DNA of 64,000 nucleotides from Fragum whitleyi (lineage: Eukaryota > Mollusca > Bivalvia > Cardiida > Cardiidae), in NCBI GenBank assembly GCA_948146395.1, contig OX411543.1:30457558-30521557 (forward strand), in the 5' to 3' direction. The notes under the pieces are model-generated. The model was given only the letters and a program-made list of their open reading frames with translations. It was not told the DNA's origin and ran no database searches. Position 1 is the stretch's first letter. Each line of letters opens with the position of its first letter. A program made the position numbers and the translations under genes. This document shows positions 1-12,383 of this stretch, one piece after another.

Positions 1-139
1 TCGAAGTGAAATGTCATATAGTTAAACAAATGATACACAAATAAAAGACAACATTTAATTTCGTAGAGGTACTTATGACCAAAAAGCTTGTTTCTGCCAA
101 GTTAGCCTGTATTTTTTAACGAAAACGGCGTGGTCGGTC

Positions 140-454
140 TTAGTTGAGAGGGTTGCATTGAAGGTCTTCGTCGACTCGCTGTTTTCTCAGTTTAGGTTGG
201 CTCTGAATCAAAAGTGCATGCTTGTAATCGTCATTTCTTTCGAAAATATATTCATTTATAATAGATTGAATAGCAATGCTGCGTTGATGATCGGGATCTA
301 GGTTAATTCGAGTTCCTACAACACAAGACTTGCAGATAAATTTCGGAGGTTTCCTGATAGACATATTGCATTTTATACAGAAATAAAGTGCAATGGAAAT
401 CCCCACGTGATGCGATTTAACCCAATCAAAAATCTTTATTTTATTGGATTGCAA
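140..454 (-). CDS. Unrecognised open frame with two CxxC pairs
   Basis: I do not recognise this frame. It encodes about 100 residues with two cysteine pairs (CIKC and CKSC) about 15 residues apart, like a small zinc ribbon, followed by a polar C-terminal tail. There is no ATG at its 5' end, so if real it would be an exon or the 3' end of a gene, but I see no strong splice acceptor. It lies in repeat-rich DNA at the window edge and could be a transposon fragment or chance. Confidence 0.2.
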   Translation of the reverse strand: MQSNKIKIFDWVKSHHVGISIALYFCIKCNMSIRKPPKFICKSCVVGTRINLDPDHQRSIAIQSIINEYIFERNDDYKHALLIQSQPKLRKQRVDEDLQCNPLN

Positions 455-611
455 TTATGTCAAAATAAGGTCCAAAATCTGCGAAACTTTCAACTGTTTT
501 CGCTAAATTTCGAAACACGGGATAGAAATTGCAGTTTTGTTCAAATTTTACAATTCGTCGCCGTCTTTAGTTTTTTTTTATTATTATCGAGTTATTTTCA
601 AACCGGGCTGT

Positions 612-1580
612 GAAGCCCGAATTTATATATACCGTTTTCCAGACATCCAATCAGTTAGACACATTACATTTTTACCTTTATCTTCTGAGCAATGTGTTCG
701 AGCCAAACTATGTGTTTTCAAACACCGAAAAAACGGCCCTTTCAGTCGCAATCTTCACACTTTTTTTTTATCTTATTTACTTTTGCAACAAATAAAGAAG
801 AGGCTAATACAAAATTTGATGTAATTTTCGCTTTTAGTTATTACCAGTTAGTACTTTCAGTGTTTATAACAAGATTTTTGGTTGAGTAAAGGAGTTGAAA
901 TGTACAATAGGTTAACTGTATAATATAAGCATGTAAAAAAAGAGCTGTTTTTGTCCGAGGATTTCCTATTCCCTAATTAATTTCCTGTGATTCATCGTTT
1001 TGTTATCATATTTTGTTTTGCTTTTCATAGACTATAGAAGCATTTGTTTTTTTCACCGTTACCATTTTTAAACTTTTCATTAATATTTTATTTTTTTTCA
1101 TTGATAACGAAGGCAACTTTGTAAAAAAAGACTATTTTCATGTTATTTTCATTTGAAAAATGTCCTAATGTTCTACCTTCATGAAATAAAGATATTATTA
1201 TTATTATTATTATTATTATAGATTTGAAGCAGTTTCAATATTACTGCTCTGATTTTTTTTCTCGAACGGTCACTTACCAGTTTTAGGACCGACAACCAAT
1301 CAAATTCTGTTATGATTATCACGTGGTCAAAACCCACGCTTACCGAGGCTGGACACTTACATTTTGCGTGTTATCAACTGAGCTATTTGTTCAAGACAAA
1401 CTACGCAGAAAAGGCCTTTTCAGTTACAATCTACTTTTTTTTATCTCTTACTTTTGCGACAAAAACGGAAGAGGCTTATACATAATTTGATGTTATTTTC
1501 GTTTTTAGTAATTACCAATTAGTATTTTCAGCGTTTTTTTAAAACTTTTCGGTTGAGTATAGGAATTGAAATTTACTTCG
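612..1580. repeat. Diverged direct repeat pair
   Basis: About 250 bp near 640-900 recurs near 1350-1575. Both copies share the run around 'cttttgc.acaaa', 'gaagaggct.atac', 'atttgatgt.attttcg' and 'ggttgagta.agga.ttgaaat'. The copies differ at many positions, so the duplication is old. It has no coding content. Confidence 0.6.
1193..1220. repeat. ATT microsatellite
   Basis: About nine perfect tandem ATT/TTA units. Confidence 0.9.
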
Positions 1581-1884
1581 TGCTGTTCTAATTTGTTGTT
1601 CTTAAACTGTTTAATGTGATCAATGTCTATCCCTGCGGAGGTAATACATTGTGAAAAAGGGGAAACAACTTCTTATATTTCATAAAAGAACAACAACACC
1701 AATTCCTTACTCCTCCTTCCTCTCCGTTTTCCTTCGACTCGAGTTCATTCTTCGTTTGTCGTCTGTTGGAATCGTCTGCTTCTATATTTGACATGGTTTA
1801 ATCCTAGTCTATTTTTAGCACAGAGTTCTTTGCGATTGCGTTGATTTTGATCGGTTTATTGCGATTTACGCCGTTTTCGACTGG

Positions 1885-2112
1885 TGTGGCCATATTGAGC
1901 GGCTGGAGCACCTAACCATGGGTTTCTATTGTTTCTTATACCAGTATTACCACAACACCCTTACCCAGCGTCCAGCTCCTCAATCACATAGGTTCGTGAT
2001 ATCAAACCATTGACGGACGACATTTTTGTCTGAAAGGGTATTTGCCGTGACCGAGTATCGAACCCGGGACCTCTCGAACGAGAGGCAGGTGCGTTACAAA
2101 CTGCGCTAAGAC
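1885..2112 (-). mobile_element. tRNA-headed SINE, reverse orientation
   Basis: On the minus strand it starts with a tRNA-like head: an A box with 'tagcgcagtttgtaacgca' and a B box with 'gggttcgatactc'. The body reads through 'cctatgtgattgag' and 'ccatggttaggtgctccagc'. The same body occurs near 22335, 25350, 31385, 34690, 45630 and 52915. Such elements are Pol III-transcribed and mobilised by LINE machinery; it has no protein-coding role. Confidence 0.6.
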
Positions 2113-2439
2113 CTAGGATTACCGTTATGTTTTGATAAACCGTAGTTACGAGATTTATAACAACACTTACGGAATATTGTTTGTCCGATAATGCGTCATT
2201 GTTAACTGGATAAAATCGTTCCCCATTGTGTTCTAACTTTTAGCTCTCTGTTTAAAAAAGGGCTTTTTCAGTCCACTGGACCAAGGCTAAATAATTTTGA
2301 TGAAATTTCATGTGCAATTTTGGCATCTCTACTGTTACTGTGCCTATACACTGCAGAGACATGACTGGGATCTGCCATTTTCTGCCTCTATATTAATGCT
2401 TCCCTTAGGTATCAAATTGATGCCGGTTCTACCCCCTTG

Positions 2440-2520
2440 ACGTCTGACCGTATAGCGCAGTTGGTAGCATGTTGGATAATCAATCTTAGTTGAACTTGTT
2501 TCAGTCCCAAGTTGAATGGA
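2440..2520 (+). mobile_element. Degenerate tRNA-like head, probable SINE fragment
   Basis: 'tagcgcagttggtagcatg' fits a tRNA A box and 'gtttcagtccc' a weak B box, 35 bp apart. No cloverleaf closes, so it is not a functional tRNA gene. Confidence 0.4.
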
Positions 2521-2652
2521 AATGTTTTGTGACATATCTCTCAAGTAAAGTGGATGTAATTCTGTAAACTCCAGTTGGATGAGCTGGAGATGTCCTCGAA
2601 AAGATGTAGTGTTAAGACAAAAACTCACAAATTGGGCAAATATTTTAACCAA

Positions 2653-3956
2653 CTTTTATTGTCCAAATTTGAGCCCTTTTGATTGACAAATTATTGCACT
2701 ATCCCAGCCTCTCAATGATGCCCGATTTACAGTGCTGACAGCACTTTGATTTTAAACCGATCGGAATTTATGGGAGGATTGCTGGTCCTCGAGAAATCCG
2801 CTCTTGATCAAGAGACTTCGAACCAACCATACCAATATGTCTTATCCGCGAAATTTGTTCCCAACATGGCCTGCACGTGCCAATTAAAGGTACATGTAAT
2901 TATTTGGCGCATTTCAGGTTTAGGAAAGCTGGAGGAACGTCTTGAAATTAAGCCACATGTCATAAATATAAATATTTTTTTCTCTTTATTCATTATGCTG
3001 ATTTAAATTCTTATGTGTAAGACTTTTAAATCATCAGTCATCAAAAGCTTAATAATGTGTCAAGGGTTCAAGGGCAAAGGACAAGTTTCAAAGTAAAAAC
3101 TAGATCAAAGTTATTATACAATAATAACTTAACGGCGTCCATTAGTAATTGACCGCAATATTTTAATTTATCATAATGTTGCAGAGATCTACATGTACGT
3201 GCAAGCAAAGGGTTCTAATTCCACTTTGTTCCGACAGTTAAGTACATCGCAAAATTGACACCCATTCTAATCAAAACATTTTTTAAATATTCGCCTAGCG
3301 CTCCATTCGTTAATTCCATAGAGTCCGTCAAATCGACCAAAAACGCTACAAAATCACGCAAAAAGATGAAACCAACAACTACATTCAAAACAGAAATAAA
3401 TAGAAAAGAATCACGATATCACTGACATAATTGAAATTGTAGGCACATGATTAGTTCTTGAAGATATATGAAGCTATTTATAGAACTTGTATGCATGTCT
3501 AGTTAAAGGGAGGTAATCAACATCGCTAATTTTGTTCACTCAAAACTCGCTCCACACACTCATTCAATATTCATTCGCCTTGTGACGATGCTGTTAACCC
3601 TTACGAACGAAGGTTCGTAAGGCAAAAAAAAAAAGTTAAAACTCTTGGCTTGCGAAAGACGGGGATGTGCTTCCGAAATAACCTTGTACAGGTAAAAAAA
3701 TCAACGCATGTATGTGTGTCAAAAGACAGAAAGTCGCAGGTCAAAGTAGCGTAGCTTATATCTTGAGTACCTTGATACTCCAGACTAAGTATAAAACAAC
3801 AGCACTTTGGTGGATGCTAAACGTATTTTAATAGCCTTTGGCGTTAGAATTTACACCGTGACAATTTTTTTAGCTTTGTTTCAGTCATACGGTGTCAAAT
3901 ATGGGCTTGTGCATATGCAAATATCATGTTAGATTCAAGTGACTCCCACATATGCA
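2653..3956. other. No gene recognised
   Basis: AT-rich intergenic DNA with only short chance frames. No domain, splice pattern or clear repeat family was identified. Confidence 0.5.
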
Positions 3957-3957
3957 A

Positions 3958-6030
3958 CAAGAGTGCCATAGACACAAAATACGCCGCCACTTTGCTGCTA
4001 TTTCACGAAAATAATTGTAGACACTACTTATTTTGACAGAACCAAATTCAAAATGACCAAGTTTCATTTAAATCAAGACAAAAAGTTAGGAGGAGTTGCC
4101 TTCACAGGGCTGCAATTTCAATAAGCCACAGACACTAAGTTTTAAGGGGGCATAATTCAGGGAAATAAATGAGCCTTAAAATCCTTGATCCATGTACATC
4201 TACAAATTATGGTGATGACATTGACCAAGTTTCATTTAAATAAAGATATAAAAGAAAGGAGGAGTTGCGTTCAAAAGGCTGAAATTTCAATAAGTCCCAG
4301 ATACTAAGTTTTAAGGGGGCATAATTTAGGGTAAAATTAATGAACCATAAAATCCTTACTTCATGCTCATCTACCAATTTCAGTTATAACATCCACCAAG
4401 TTTCATTTAGATCCAGTCAGAAACTTAGGAAGAGTTGCATTCACAAGGCTGCAATTTCAATAAGCTCCAGAGACTAAATTTAAAGGGGGCATAACTGAGG
4501 CAATAAGCCCCAAAATACTAAGTTTTTAAGGGGCATAACACAAGCAAAAATCAACGAACCATAAAATCCTTCCTTCATGCACATCTACCAATTGAGGTGA
4601 TAACATTGACCAAGTTTCAAGAAGATCCAGCAAGAAAACAGGAGTGTGCTGAAGAATTTTATCTTCCTTTATACAAGTTATTCAAGAAATCAATTTCTGA
4701 AGGACAAATTCCAATTTATTGGAAGAAGGCGAATGTCACATGTATAATAAAAAAAAATGACCCAAAAACAATCCAAGTAACTATAGACCATTTTCTTTAA
4801 CCTCAATTGTCTGCAATATACTCGAAAAACACATTAAATTGGCTATGTTTAACCATTTGAAGGATCACAGCTTGTTATCAGACTGTCAGTTTGGCTTTCG
4901 TGAACATCGTAGCACCGTCTTACAACTTCTTGATGTGCTCGAGGACTGGACTGCAGCCTTGGACGACAGTAGCCAAATCGATACAGTTTATTTTGATTTT
5001 GCGAACACTCGCTTATAAGAACTCAATTTACCTACACTAGAATATAGACGACAGAGAGGAGACATGATTCAACTTTCAAAATCATTCATAAGATAGACGA
5101 ATATGACTTTACCAAGATGTTTACGCTTTCTACAAACCCCCATGAACTAAGAGGAAACGTATATAAATTGCAAAAACCTCGTGCTAATAAATCAGTCAGA
5201 CTCAATTCTTTTTCTCACCGGGTTATTAACACGAGGAATCTATTGCCAAATGAAATTGTTTGCTCCGATTCCGTAAATGCTTTTAAATCGAGACTTGATA
5301 AAATGTGGATAGAGAAGAGATTCAATACTAGCGACATATATTAGTAAACATGACCTAGCGGAAGACCACGAGAAAACGAAGGCGAGGGGAATAACAAGCC
5401 GTAAGGGCATACATATTTCCCTACTTTCCAAAGGTATAAACTTAAGAGTTGCGTTGACAAGAAAAAACTGAGGCAATAAGCCCCAGAGACTAAGTTTTTA
5501 AGGGACATAACTCAGGCAAAAATCAACGTTTCATTTAGATCCAGCCACAAACTTAGGAAGAGTTGCATTCACAAGGCTGCAATTTCAATAAGCCCCAGAG
5601 ACTAAATTCTAAGGGGGCATTACTGAGGCAATAAGCCCCAAAGACTAAGTTTTTAAGGGGAATAACTCAGGAAAAAATCAGCAAACCATTAAATCCTTCC
5701 TTCATGCACGTTTACCAATTGAGGTGATAACATTAACCAAGTTTCAAGACGATCCAGCAAGGAACTTAGGAGGAGTTGCATTGACAAGAAAAAACTGAGG
5801 CAATAAGCCCAGAGACTAAGTTTTTAAGGGGCATAACTCAGGCAAAAATCAACGAACCATAAAATCCTTCCTTCATGCACATCTTCCAATTGAGGTGATA
5901 ACATTGACCAAGTTTCAAGAAGATCGAGCCAGAAACTTAGGAGGAGTTGCGTTGACTAGTAAAGTGGACGGACGTACGGACGTACAGACGGAGAAGATGA
6001 CGCCAATATACGTCTGCCTCCGGCGGCATA
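3958..6030 (+). mobile_element. Tandem-cored element with CCGGCGG hairpin end
   Basis: The element begins at 'acaagagtgccatagac'. It continues as an approximately 165-bp tandem unit marked by 'aagggggcataa', 'aaccataaaatcctt' and 'gaccaagtttca'. It ends with a 'ggacggacgtacggacg' run and the hairpin 'gcctccggcggc' before 'atataaaa'. The array is interrupted by a LINE fragment (4600-5460). It encodes nothing. The plan matches the other tandem-cored elements in the window, and a related truncated left end lies near 15667. A link to Helitron/pearl-type non-autonomous elements is inference. Confidence 0.6.
4600..5344 (+). pseudogene. Broken non-LTR retrotransposon reverse transcriptase (LINE ORF2)
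   Basis: The first part reads as an RT N-terminal half (SISEGQIPIYWKKANVTCI), then shifts frame near 4775 into NYRPFSLTSIVCNILEKHI and the RT motifs QFGFREHRST and YFDF. The next stop is near 5020. From 5028 it resumes at the far C-terminus (LEYRRQRGDMI, KIDEYDFTKMF, SFSHRVINTRNLLPNE) and ends at a stop at 5342. The palm, including the catalytic YxDD segment, and the thumb (roughly 250 residues) are missing. The 5' end, with the endonuclease, is also absent. The family resembles Jockey/CR1-type LINEs. It sits inside a tandem-array unit, so it inserted after the array formed. Not functional. Confidence 0.8.
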
Positions 6031-6544
6031 TAAAAACGAACCAACAAAACACTAAAAGCTAGTCAAAATTGCCACTTTTAAACGACCGCATATATTGTGC
6101 GATCACTTTCAAAGAGTGCATTCAGCCAGGTGAGCTACAGCCGGTTGTTTAACGCGAAAAAAATCATTCTATATGGATTTTATTTTACATTATAAATGAT
6201 ATTTGAATAGCCATCGCTTCATGTTGGATTGTCGTGAATATCACACTTTGATGATTACTAATAATATCTTACGATTTCTTGATTTGCCTGTCCGACAAGT
6301 TCCCAAAAATTGGAATTTCCAACTTTCAAAGAAACTAGCGGTCAAGAAAACATGTACAAAGTGGACACAATCCACACATTATCACCATGATTAATGCAAA
6401 TGACTGCAAACATAGTGGGAACAGATCATGCCTTATTGTAATAAAAAGTTATTTGGTTGCTAAAAAAACTTCCAAGGTTTGGGATTGTATGTCCGTATGG
6501 GAAAAGGTTAAGCTCATCGCACAGTTAATACAAGGGGTGGGCAC

Positions 6545-6830
6545 AACTTAGTCATGAGTTTATATATGTAGCCGGGTTGTGTATAAGTGGTGTTTGTACT
6601 GTCTTGCCGTACAAGCTAGCTTTTATAGCGACGTGGTAGAGCACTTGCTTTGGGACACAGAGGTCCCGGGTTCGAATCCCAGCGGAGTCGAATATATAAT
6701 TGCGGGTTACATTTGGCGCCCACCGTAAATAACCCACAGGAGGTGGTTGTTATGTGATTTGGCAGTTGAGGATGTTGAATTGAGAAGATTCGTGGAAGAA
6801 TCTTAATTATCGAATTCGTTAGTTTCTGAA
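6545..6830 (+). mobile_element. SINE with tRNA-Pro-like head
   Basis: The stretch 'gcgacgtggtagagcac...tttgggacacagaggtcccgggttcgaatccc' (6632-6682) carries A and B boxes and a TGG anticodon-loop context like tRNA-Pro. The 5' acceptor arm does not pair with the 3' side, so it is a tRNA-derived SINE rather than a gene. The 3' body ('gggttacatttggc', 'aggtggt.gttatgtga', 'cgaattcgttag') recurs in reverse orientation at 62850-63055. Confidence 0.6.
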
Positions 6831-7394
6831 CTACTCAACAGGGTTAATTCATCCACACACCATTGTAATATCATAAATTAAGATAATAATGAGAGACTGG
6901 TGCACCCAAACTTCTAAATATGTTTGATGTAAGTGATGTATCTAACATTCAAGGTGGTAAACATCTAGATCAGAAAATTCGTATTATTATTGAAATTCTA
7001 AATGAGGCATTTAACCATAAAACTACGATAAACTTGGTTTTATTGTTTCTTTGATAAGATTAAAATCTGACGAGATGTGTACTAAAATAGAATGTTTGTT
7101 GCGGTTGCATGGATTAATAAATCTTGTTTAATCATGTTGTATAAGTGTATCAAGCTATATTTTGATAGCTTCCCAGATTAAGAAGTGCTAGTTCCACGGA
7201 AAAATGGACATACAGGCGCACATACAAACAGGATAACGGGCGTGGTGGCTTCAGTGTGGGATCCCTTACTTCGACAGTGGACGTATAGAAATGACAAACG
7301 ACCCATAAGAGTCCAGTCCTATTAGACGTTAAACCAAGGTCCCGTATGTCGGTGCTTTGTACCCAGCACGTTTAGGAATTCGACGGGAAGACGC
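6831..7394. other. No gene recognised
   Basis: AT-rich DNA without a supported gene or repeat. Confidence 0.5.
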
Positions 7395-7645
7395 TTAACT
7401 CTTGTCATACTGAGCCCGTAAAATTCCTGCTTTGGCAGGAGCTATTGACAAACATCAGCCTGCACATATGTGCAGTCTGATGTTAGTCTACACCACCTGT
7501 TTCTCACTTTCAAACCAGAATTGTCAATAGATTTAGTTTTTTTTCTAATAATAATTGACATACAGTTAGTACTTTCAGTGCTTTTTGCCTTTAAATTTTG
7601 ATGAGAATTTGTAGCCAAAATTTTATTCAGCATGACAAGGGTTAA
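7395..7645 (+). mobile_element. TTAA-flanked MITE, family 2
   Basis: Flanked by TTAA on both sides, with terminal inverted repeats of the type CCCTTGTCATGCTGA / TCAGCATGACAAGGG. Here the left end is slightly mutated ('ctcttgtcatactga'). The interior contains the short palindrome 'tgcacatatgtgca'. No coding capacity. Other copies: 11776-12022, 20538-20779, 21751-22000 and 63490-63727. TTAA duplication and CCC termini suggest piggyBac-type mobilisation (inference). Confidence 0.75.
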
Positions 7646-8690
7646 TTTCAACAACGTTCCAGCTGTATTTTTCACTACCCCCATCCACCTTTAAAACAAA
7701 CTCTCTTCGTCGGGCGTCACTTATACGGGTGCGCTGATATGTCAAAAGAAATGCAAGTATGTAAGTTCCACAATCAGAGAATTTGTTTTTGAAAAGTGGT
7801 GTTTAAATTAGAATGTCTATTCCAGATTAAAGCATGGGTAAAACAAGCGAACATTTTCTTTCGACACTTATCGGCGTCCTCATTCAGTGCCATTTGATCT
7901 TACGAGATACTCTTTGGAATTTAGCTCTAGAGATGGGTAACGGACAGATCGTAAGAGAGCAATCCAAGTGTATATGCAGTTCCTTTCAAGCTGTTTGGAT
8001 TAAGTCTTTTACTTTGTCATCTGAAAATGGTTTAAGGCAGATTTTCACTATCTGCAGGGACTCTCAATTACTGTACATTTTACATAGGCTGTGCTATCTG
8101 ATAATGTTTTAAAGAATTTTTAAGTATTACAAAGTCAAACACTGTAATACAGTACAGTTAAGAATTTTTTCTAATAGTCTTGCTAGGATCGAGTTATTTT
8201 TTCGTATACTTATAAACAAAATAGTCCTTTCTCGATGGAAGGGACAAGTAACATTTAATGCATACCAATCTACCAATATTAATATGTCATTTTTTCACAG
8301 TCATATTAGCACTTTAAGATCGGCATTTAAATTCTATCATTTGAAAGTTAAATGACGCGTCCAGTCAAATAGACACCATAACCGGTGTTTTTATTGTCTC
8401 CTTTTTGCGTTGGTGAACATGGTGAAAACATTGATGTGAGCAGTAATTATCTCTTTAATCTTCTATATGTTACAATATTTAACCAATAAGTTAATACAAT
8501 CACAAAATTTTAAACTTTGGCCTGACCTTTTAGAAATAGAATGCCATAATCTAAATCAGGGTTTGAACTACATTTGGAGCATTCTGCTATTCATTGCATA
8601 TTCCTTTTCATACAAATCCCGGCAGACAGAGTTGACACAAGATCAGCCTGCACTTCCAGTCTCCTAATTATTGTGCAAAAAATGAACCAA
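7646..8690. other. No gene recognised
   Basis: A 92-codon plus-strand frame at 7834-8112 has no recognisable domain and no supporting splice context. The rest is AT-rich and featureless. Confidence 0.5.
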
Positions 8691-8707
8691 ACAATGTTAG
8701 ATCTCCA

Positions 8708-9340
8708 AACAAGAGTGTGGGTGCAATGCTCGGCTGCAGGTGCTGGTTAATGCAAAAGTAAGTTAAAAAGGGGGTATAACTCTTACAAAATGCCTTACAG
8801 TTACCCCCCTTGATAGTCTAAATAGCCCTTGTGATGGCCAGCACACATGCCAGGTCTCAAGAAGATATCTTCAATTTCTAGAGAGATATGACAAAGGTTA
8901 AAGTTTGCCATGCCTTCGCCAGCACTAACACCAACAACACCAAGGTCATCATAATATCTTAGGTTTTGATTTCTTCTTTAAAAACCTTGTTTGAAATATG
9001 ATGCCCTTTCACTTACGTTTAAAGTTTAAAGCAAATATTAGAAATTTAATTCATTGATAAATTTGACCTAGACAAATGACCTTGACTGATGACTTTGAAC
9101 TTGGTACCGACAGAAAGGTCTTGTCCAGGCAATCATCATGTGAAATAAGAATGATCTAACACTTACCATTTAAAAGTAATGGCCAACATTGAAATATTTC
9201 ACAGATTTGACCTAGAAAATTGACCTTGATTGATGACCCTGAACTTGGTACCAACAGAAAGGTCTTGCCCCAAGCAATCATCATGTGAACTTGGAAGGCC
9301 TTTTCACTTACCATTCAAAAGTAATTGCCAATTTAAAAAA
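8708..9340 (+). repeat. Dispersed repeat and approximately 160-bp tandem unit
   Basis: 8720-8960 ('gctgcaggtgctgg.taatgcaaaa', 'gccaggtctcaagaagatatct') recurs at 55125-55300 and partly at 26400-26580. From about 9060 an approximately 160-bp unit repeats ('ttgaccttgactgatgac', 'aacttggtacc.acagaaaggtcttg'). It reappears at 11020-11160 and 12385-12490, so the 9345-12385 block may be inserted within an older array. Confidence 0.6.
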
Positions 9341-9346
9341 AAAACT

Positions 9347-11002
9347 AGAGGCGCTTGAGAGCCTGATTCCCTCCACGGGCCTGAATATCCAAATAATGAC
9401 TATTAGAGGATGATAAAGCTGTTTAAATGAGAATTGAAGTGAATGAATGAGTGAATGTTTATTTCAAGTAAATAAGGGTCATATGCTGAAATATTTCTGC
9501 ATAAAAAACTCATGATCAGTGAATAACAAAATTGACCTCTACCTGTTACACAAATATTTTTCATTTAATCACAATAATTTTGTGCAGTCTGATAATGGGT
9601 CACCAAAGGATCATTCTAGTGATATTTTGTTAAAATCCAAATATAAGAATTTCAAAACTAACAGAATGTTACTGCACAATATACTGGTGTTGGTCTGCAA
9701 AATTTTGATTGTAGATCTTTCCACTTTTAATTAAACACTACTAAAAGATATTACTTCACAATTGTTTGTCATCAAAACAAAATTCTAACTATTGATAGTA
9801 AGAAGTAAAATATTCAATCTAATATATTTATTTTATTCTGCCCAATGCCTAAGAGTGCAGTAAACTCAACTCTTTCTACCCCACTCTGAATATCAGGAGG
9901 TCAGAACATCATTTTACACTCTGTGCAGATTCACCCTTCATTCAACTAAACTCACCAATTCTGAGTGGGTATTCTCAGGCTACTTATTTCAACTAATGTT
10001 TCTATACATTTGAATTTCAACAAAGGTTTTGTTCTTTCTAATCTATAATCATTACACCTATTAAATTTAACAAGTCTAGAAAAATTCATCATTGAGAAGA
10101 TACCAAAAGGGTGATCAAATATTCACTTTATATGTTATAATACCCTCTACCAATAAAAAAAATATGCTGTTCATCTAATCAAACATTTTTTTGCAGACTG
10201 ATACAACTTCACAGAAATAAAATTTCCATGATATCTAATCCATCTGTTTAACCTTTCAGGATAGTTTGTTTTACCCTATATATGAAGAAATGACCTCTGC
10301 CCATAAAAGACATATTTTTGATCTGATCACAATATTTTTAATAGACTGATAAAGGATCACTAAAGAATCATTCTAGTAAAATTTGGTTGATATCTATCAA
10401 TTAGGTTCTGAGAAAATGATTTTCAAATTTTCCACTATATAACATATAGAGAAATGACCTCCGCCCATAAAATACACATTGTTCATCCGATCACAATAAT
10501 TTTTGCTATACTGATAAAGGGTCACTCAATAATCATTCATGTAAAATTTGGTTGATATCTATCAATTAGATTCTGAGAAAATGATTTTCAAAGTTTTCAC
10601 TATATAACATATAGAGAAATGACCTACGCCTATAAAATACATATTTTTCATCTGATCACAATGATTTTTTGTAGGCTGATAGAGGGCCTCTCAAGGATAA
10701 TTCATGTGAAGTTTGGTTAATATCCATCAATTAGTTTCTGAGAAAAGCCACCTATTACCATATATGGAAATTAGCCACGCCCACTACAGCCATGATTTTC
10801 AACCGATTAAAAATCTTTGAAGGAATCTGATAGAGGGTCACCCAAGGAACATTCCTGTGAAATTTGATTGGAATCCATCCAGTACTTTATGAGGAGAAGA
10901 TTTTTAAAGTAAAAGTTTACGGACGGACGGACGCACGCACGGACGACGGACACCTCGCCATGACAATAGCCCGCTGGCCTTTCGGCCAGTGGAGCTAAAA
11001 AA
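9347..11002 (+). mobile_element. Tandem-cored element with CTGGCC hairpin end
   Basis: Probable left end at 'actagaggcgcttgagagcc'. The core is an approximately 170-bp unit ('tgacctccgcccataaaata', 'ctgataaagggtcact', 'atttggttgatatctatcaatta') repeated at least four times from about 10260. It ends in a 'ggacggacggacgcacg' run and the hairpin 'ctggcctttcggccag' before 'tggagctaaaa'. No coding content. It has the same overall plan as the elements at 3958, 12703, 17665, 37273 and 39286. Confidence 0.6.
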
Positions 11003-11639
11003 AAACTTTATTTTTCTAAATAAATTTGACTTAGAAAAATGACCATGACTGATGACCCTGAACTTGGTACCTACAGAAAGTTCTTGCTCTTAGCAATCAT
11101 CATGTAAAATATGAAAGCTCTGTCACTTACCATTCAAAAGTAATGACCAAGGATAAAGTTTATCATGCTAATGCCAACACAAACTACGCTAAGGTAATCA
11201 TATTACTTCGGGTTTATTTTGACAACAGCCAAGCTGAAAATAGGTACTTGGTTTGAAACAAAGATCATTTTCAGAAAGATAAGCGTACAAGAGAAACTGG
11301 CTGCTTACAATAGTAACTTCTCTGGGGAAAAAACTACCAATTTTATCTACTGGGCTCAGATTGACAAAGTGAAGTATTTAAACATTAGATATATTGGCTT
11401 TTTCTCCAAAATTTCAATGGTCAGCCAATTCAAGGAGCCATTGGCATCTAGACCCCTTACTAGCAACCTGTAAATCTTCTTTCCTGTTTTTTTTGCTTCC
11501 AAAACATGTTAAAAATTACTGAATAGTAGATGATACCATTAAGGACTGTTGGTAGTAGTATGGAAAAATTATGTTAAGTTTTGCTGAAGGATAGACGTAA
11601 AGACATGCAATTAGCATGAGGCCCATGCAGGCCATTTTT

Positions 11640-12383
11640 GGAGCCCTGATTACCCAGGGAGCCCTTGTTCTGTAAAAATGGATTAAATGAAGGAATCTGA
11701 TAAAGTTTGTCCTGATTATCATACAGTTTTTTCATTGACTATTTTTGGGTGAGGGGACAGCCCATAGCACCTAATTTAACCCTTGTCATGCTGAGTAAAT
11801 TTTGGCTAAAAATTTTCATCGATGTCAAAGGGCAAAAAGCACTGAAAGTCCCAACGGTAGGTAAGTTTTTATTTGAAAAACTAAATCTATTGAAAATTCT
11901 GGTTTGAAAGTGAGAAACAGGTGGTGTAGACTAACATCAGACTGCACATATGTGCAGGCTGCTGTTTGTCTATAGCTCCCGACAAAGCAGGAATATTCCG
12001 GGTTCAGCATGACAAGTGTTAACAGTCAGATTCAGATTTAATGGAGGCATCTGAAAGAGAATGCCCCAAGCGTCATTCGTGTGATGATTTCTGACCAGTA
12101 GTTTCAGAGTAGGAGATTTTTTTTATATTTTACAATATTGGGCCATTTTTTTGAAGTGACAGTTGGAGCAACCAAATATTTGACCTGATCATGATTAAAT
12201 GAAGGAATCTGAGAAAGCATGTTCCAAGCATCATTCCTGTAATGATACATTAACCTCTGCCCAGTACCTTCAGAGAATTTTTTTTTAAAGAATAAGTTGC
12301 ACTGACAGACACACAGAGGGACAGACAGTTGGACTCACAAGGGACACTAGGCCATGACAATAGCACTACTGGTCTTCATCCAA
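11640..12383 (+). mobile_element. Tandem-cored element, 'ctccact' family, split by a MITE
   Basis: Unit sequence ('acagcccatagcaccta', 'aggaatctga.aaagcat', 'caagcatcattcctgt') is shared with 17590-19748. A run of 'acagacacacagagggacagac' and 'ggccatgacaatag' marks the 3' end. The array is interrupted at 11776 by a TTAA MITE. Removing the MITE rejoins the repeat unit at a single TTAA. Confidence 0.5.
11776..12022 (-). mobile_element. TTAA-flanked MITE, family 2
   Basis: Bounded by TTAA at 11776-11779 and 12019-12022, with the family 2 inverted termini. It sits inside a repeat whose uninterrupted form is readable, which makes TTAA the duplicated target. Confidence 0.8.

Noticed and set aside
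3958..6030. CRISPR-like spaced repeats
   Set aside because: The repeats are head-to-tail units of about 165 bp without unique spacers, and the genome is eukaryotic.
6632..6682. tRNA-Pro gene
   Set aside because: A and B boxes are present but the acceptor stem does not pair, and the sequence continues into a SINE body found elsewhere.
7834..8112. 92-codon plus-strand frame as a gene
   Set aside because: No recognisable motif, no splice or conservation evidence; length is within chance for this composition.
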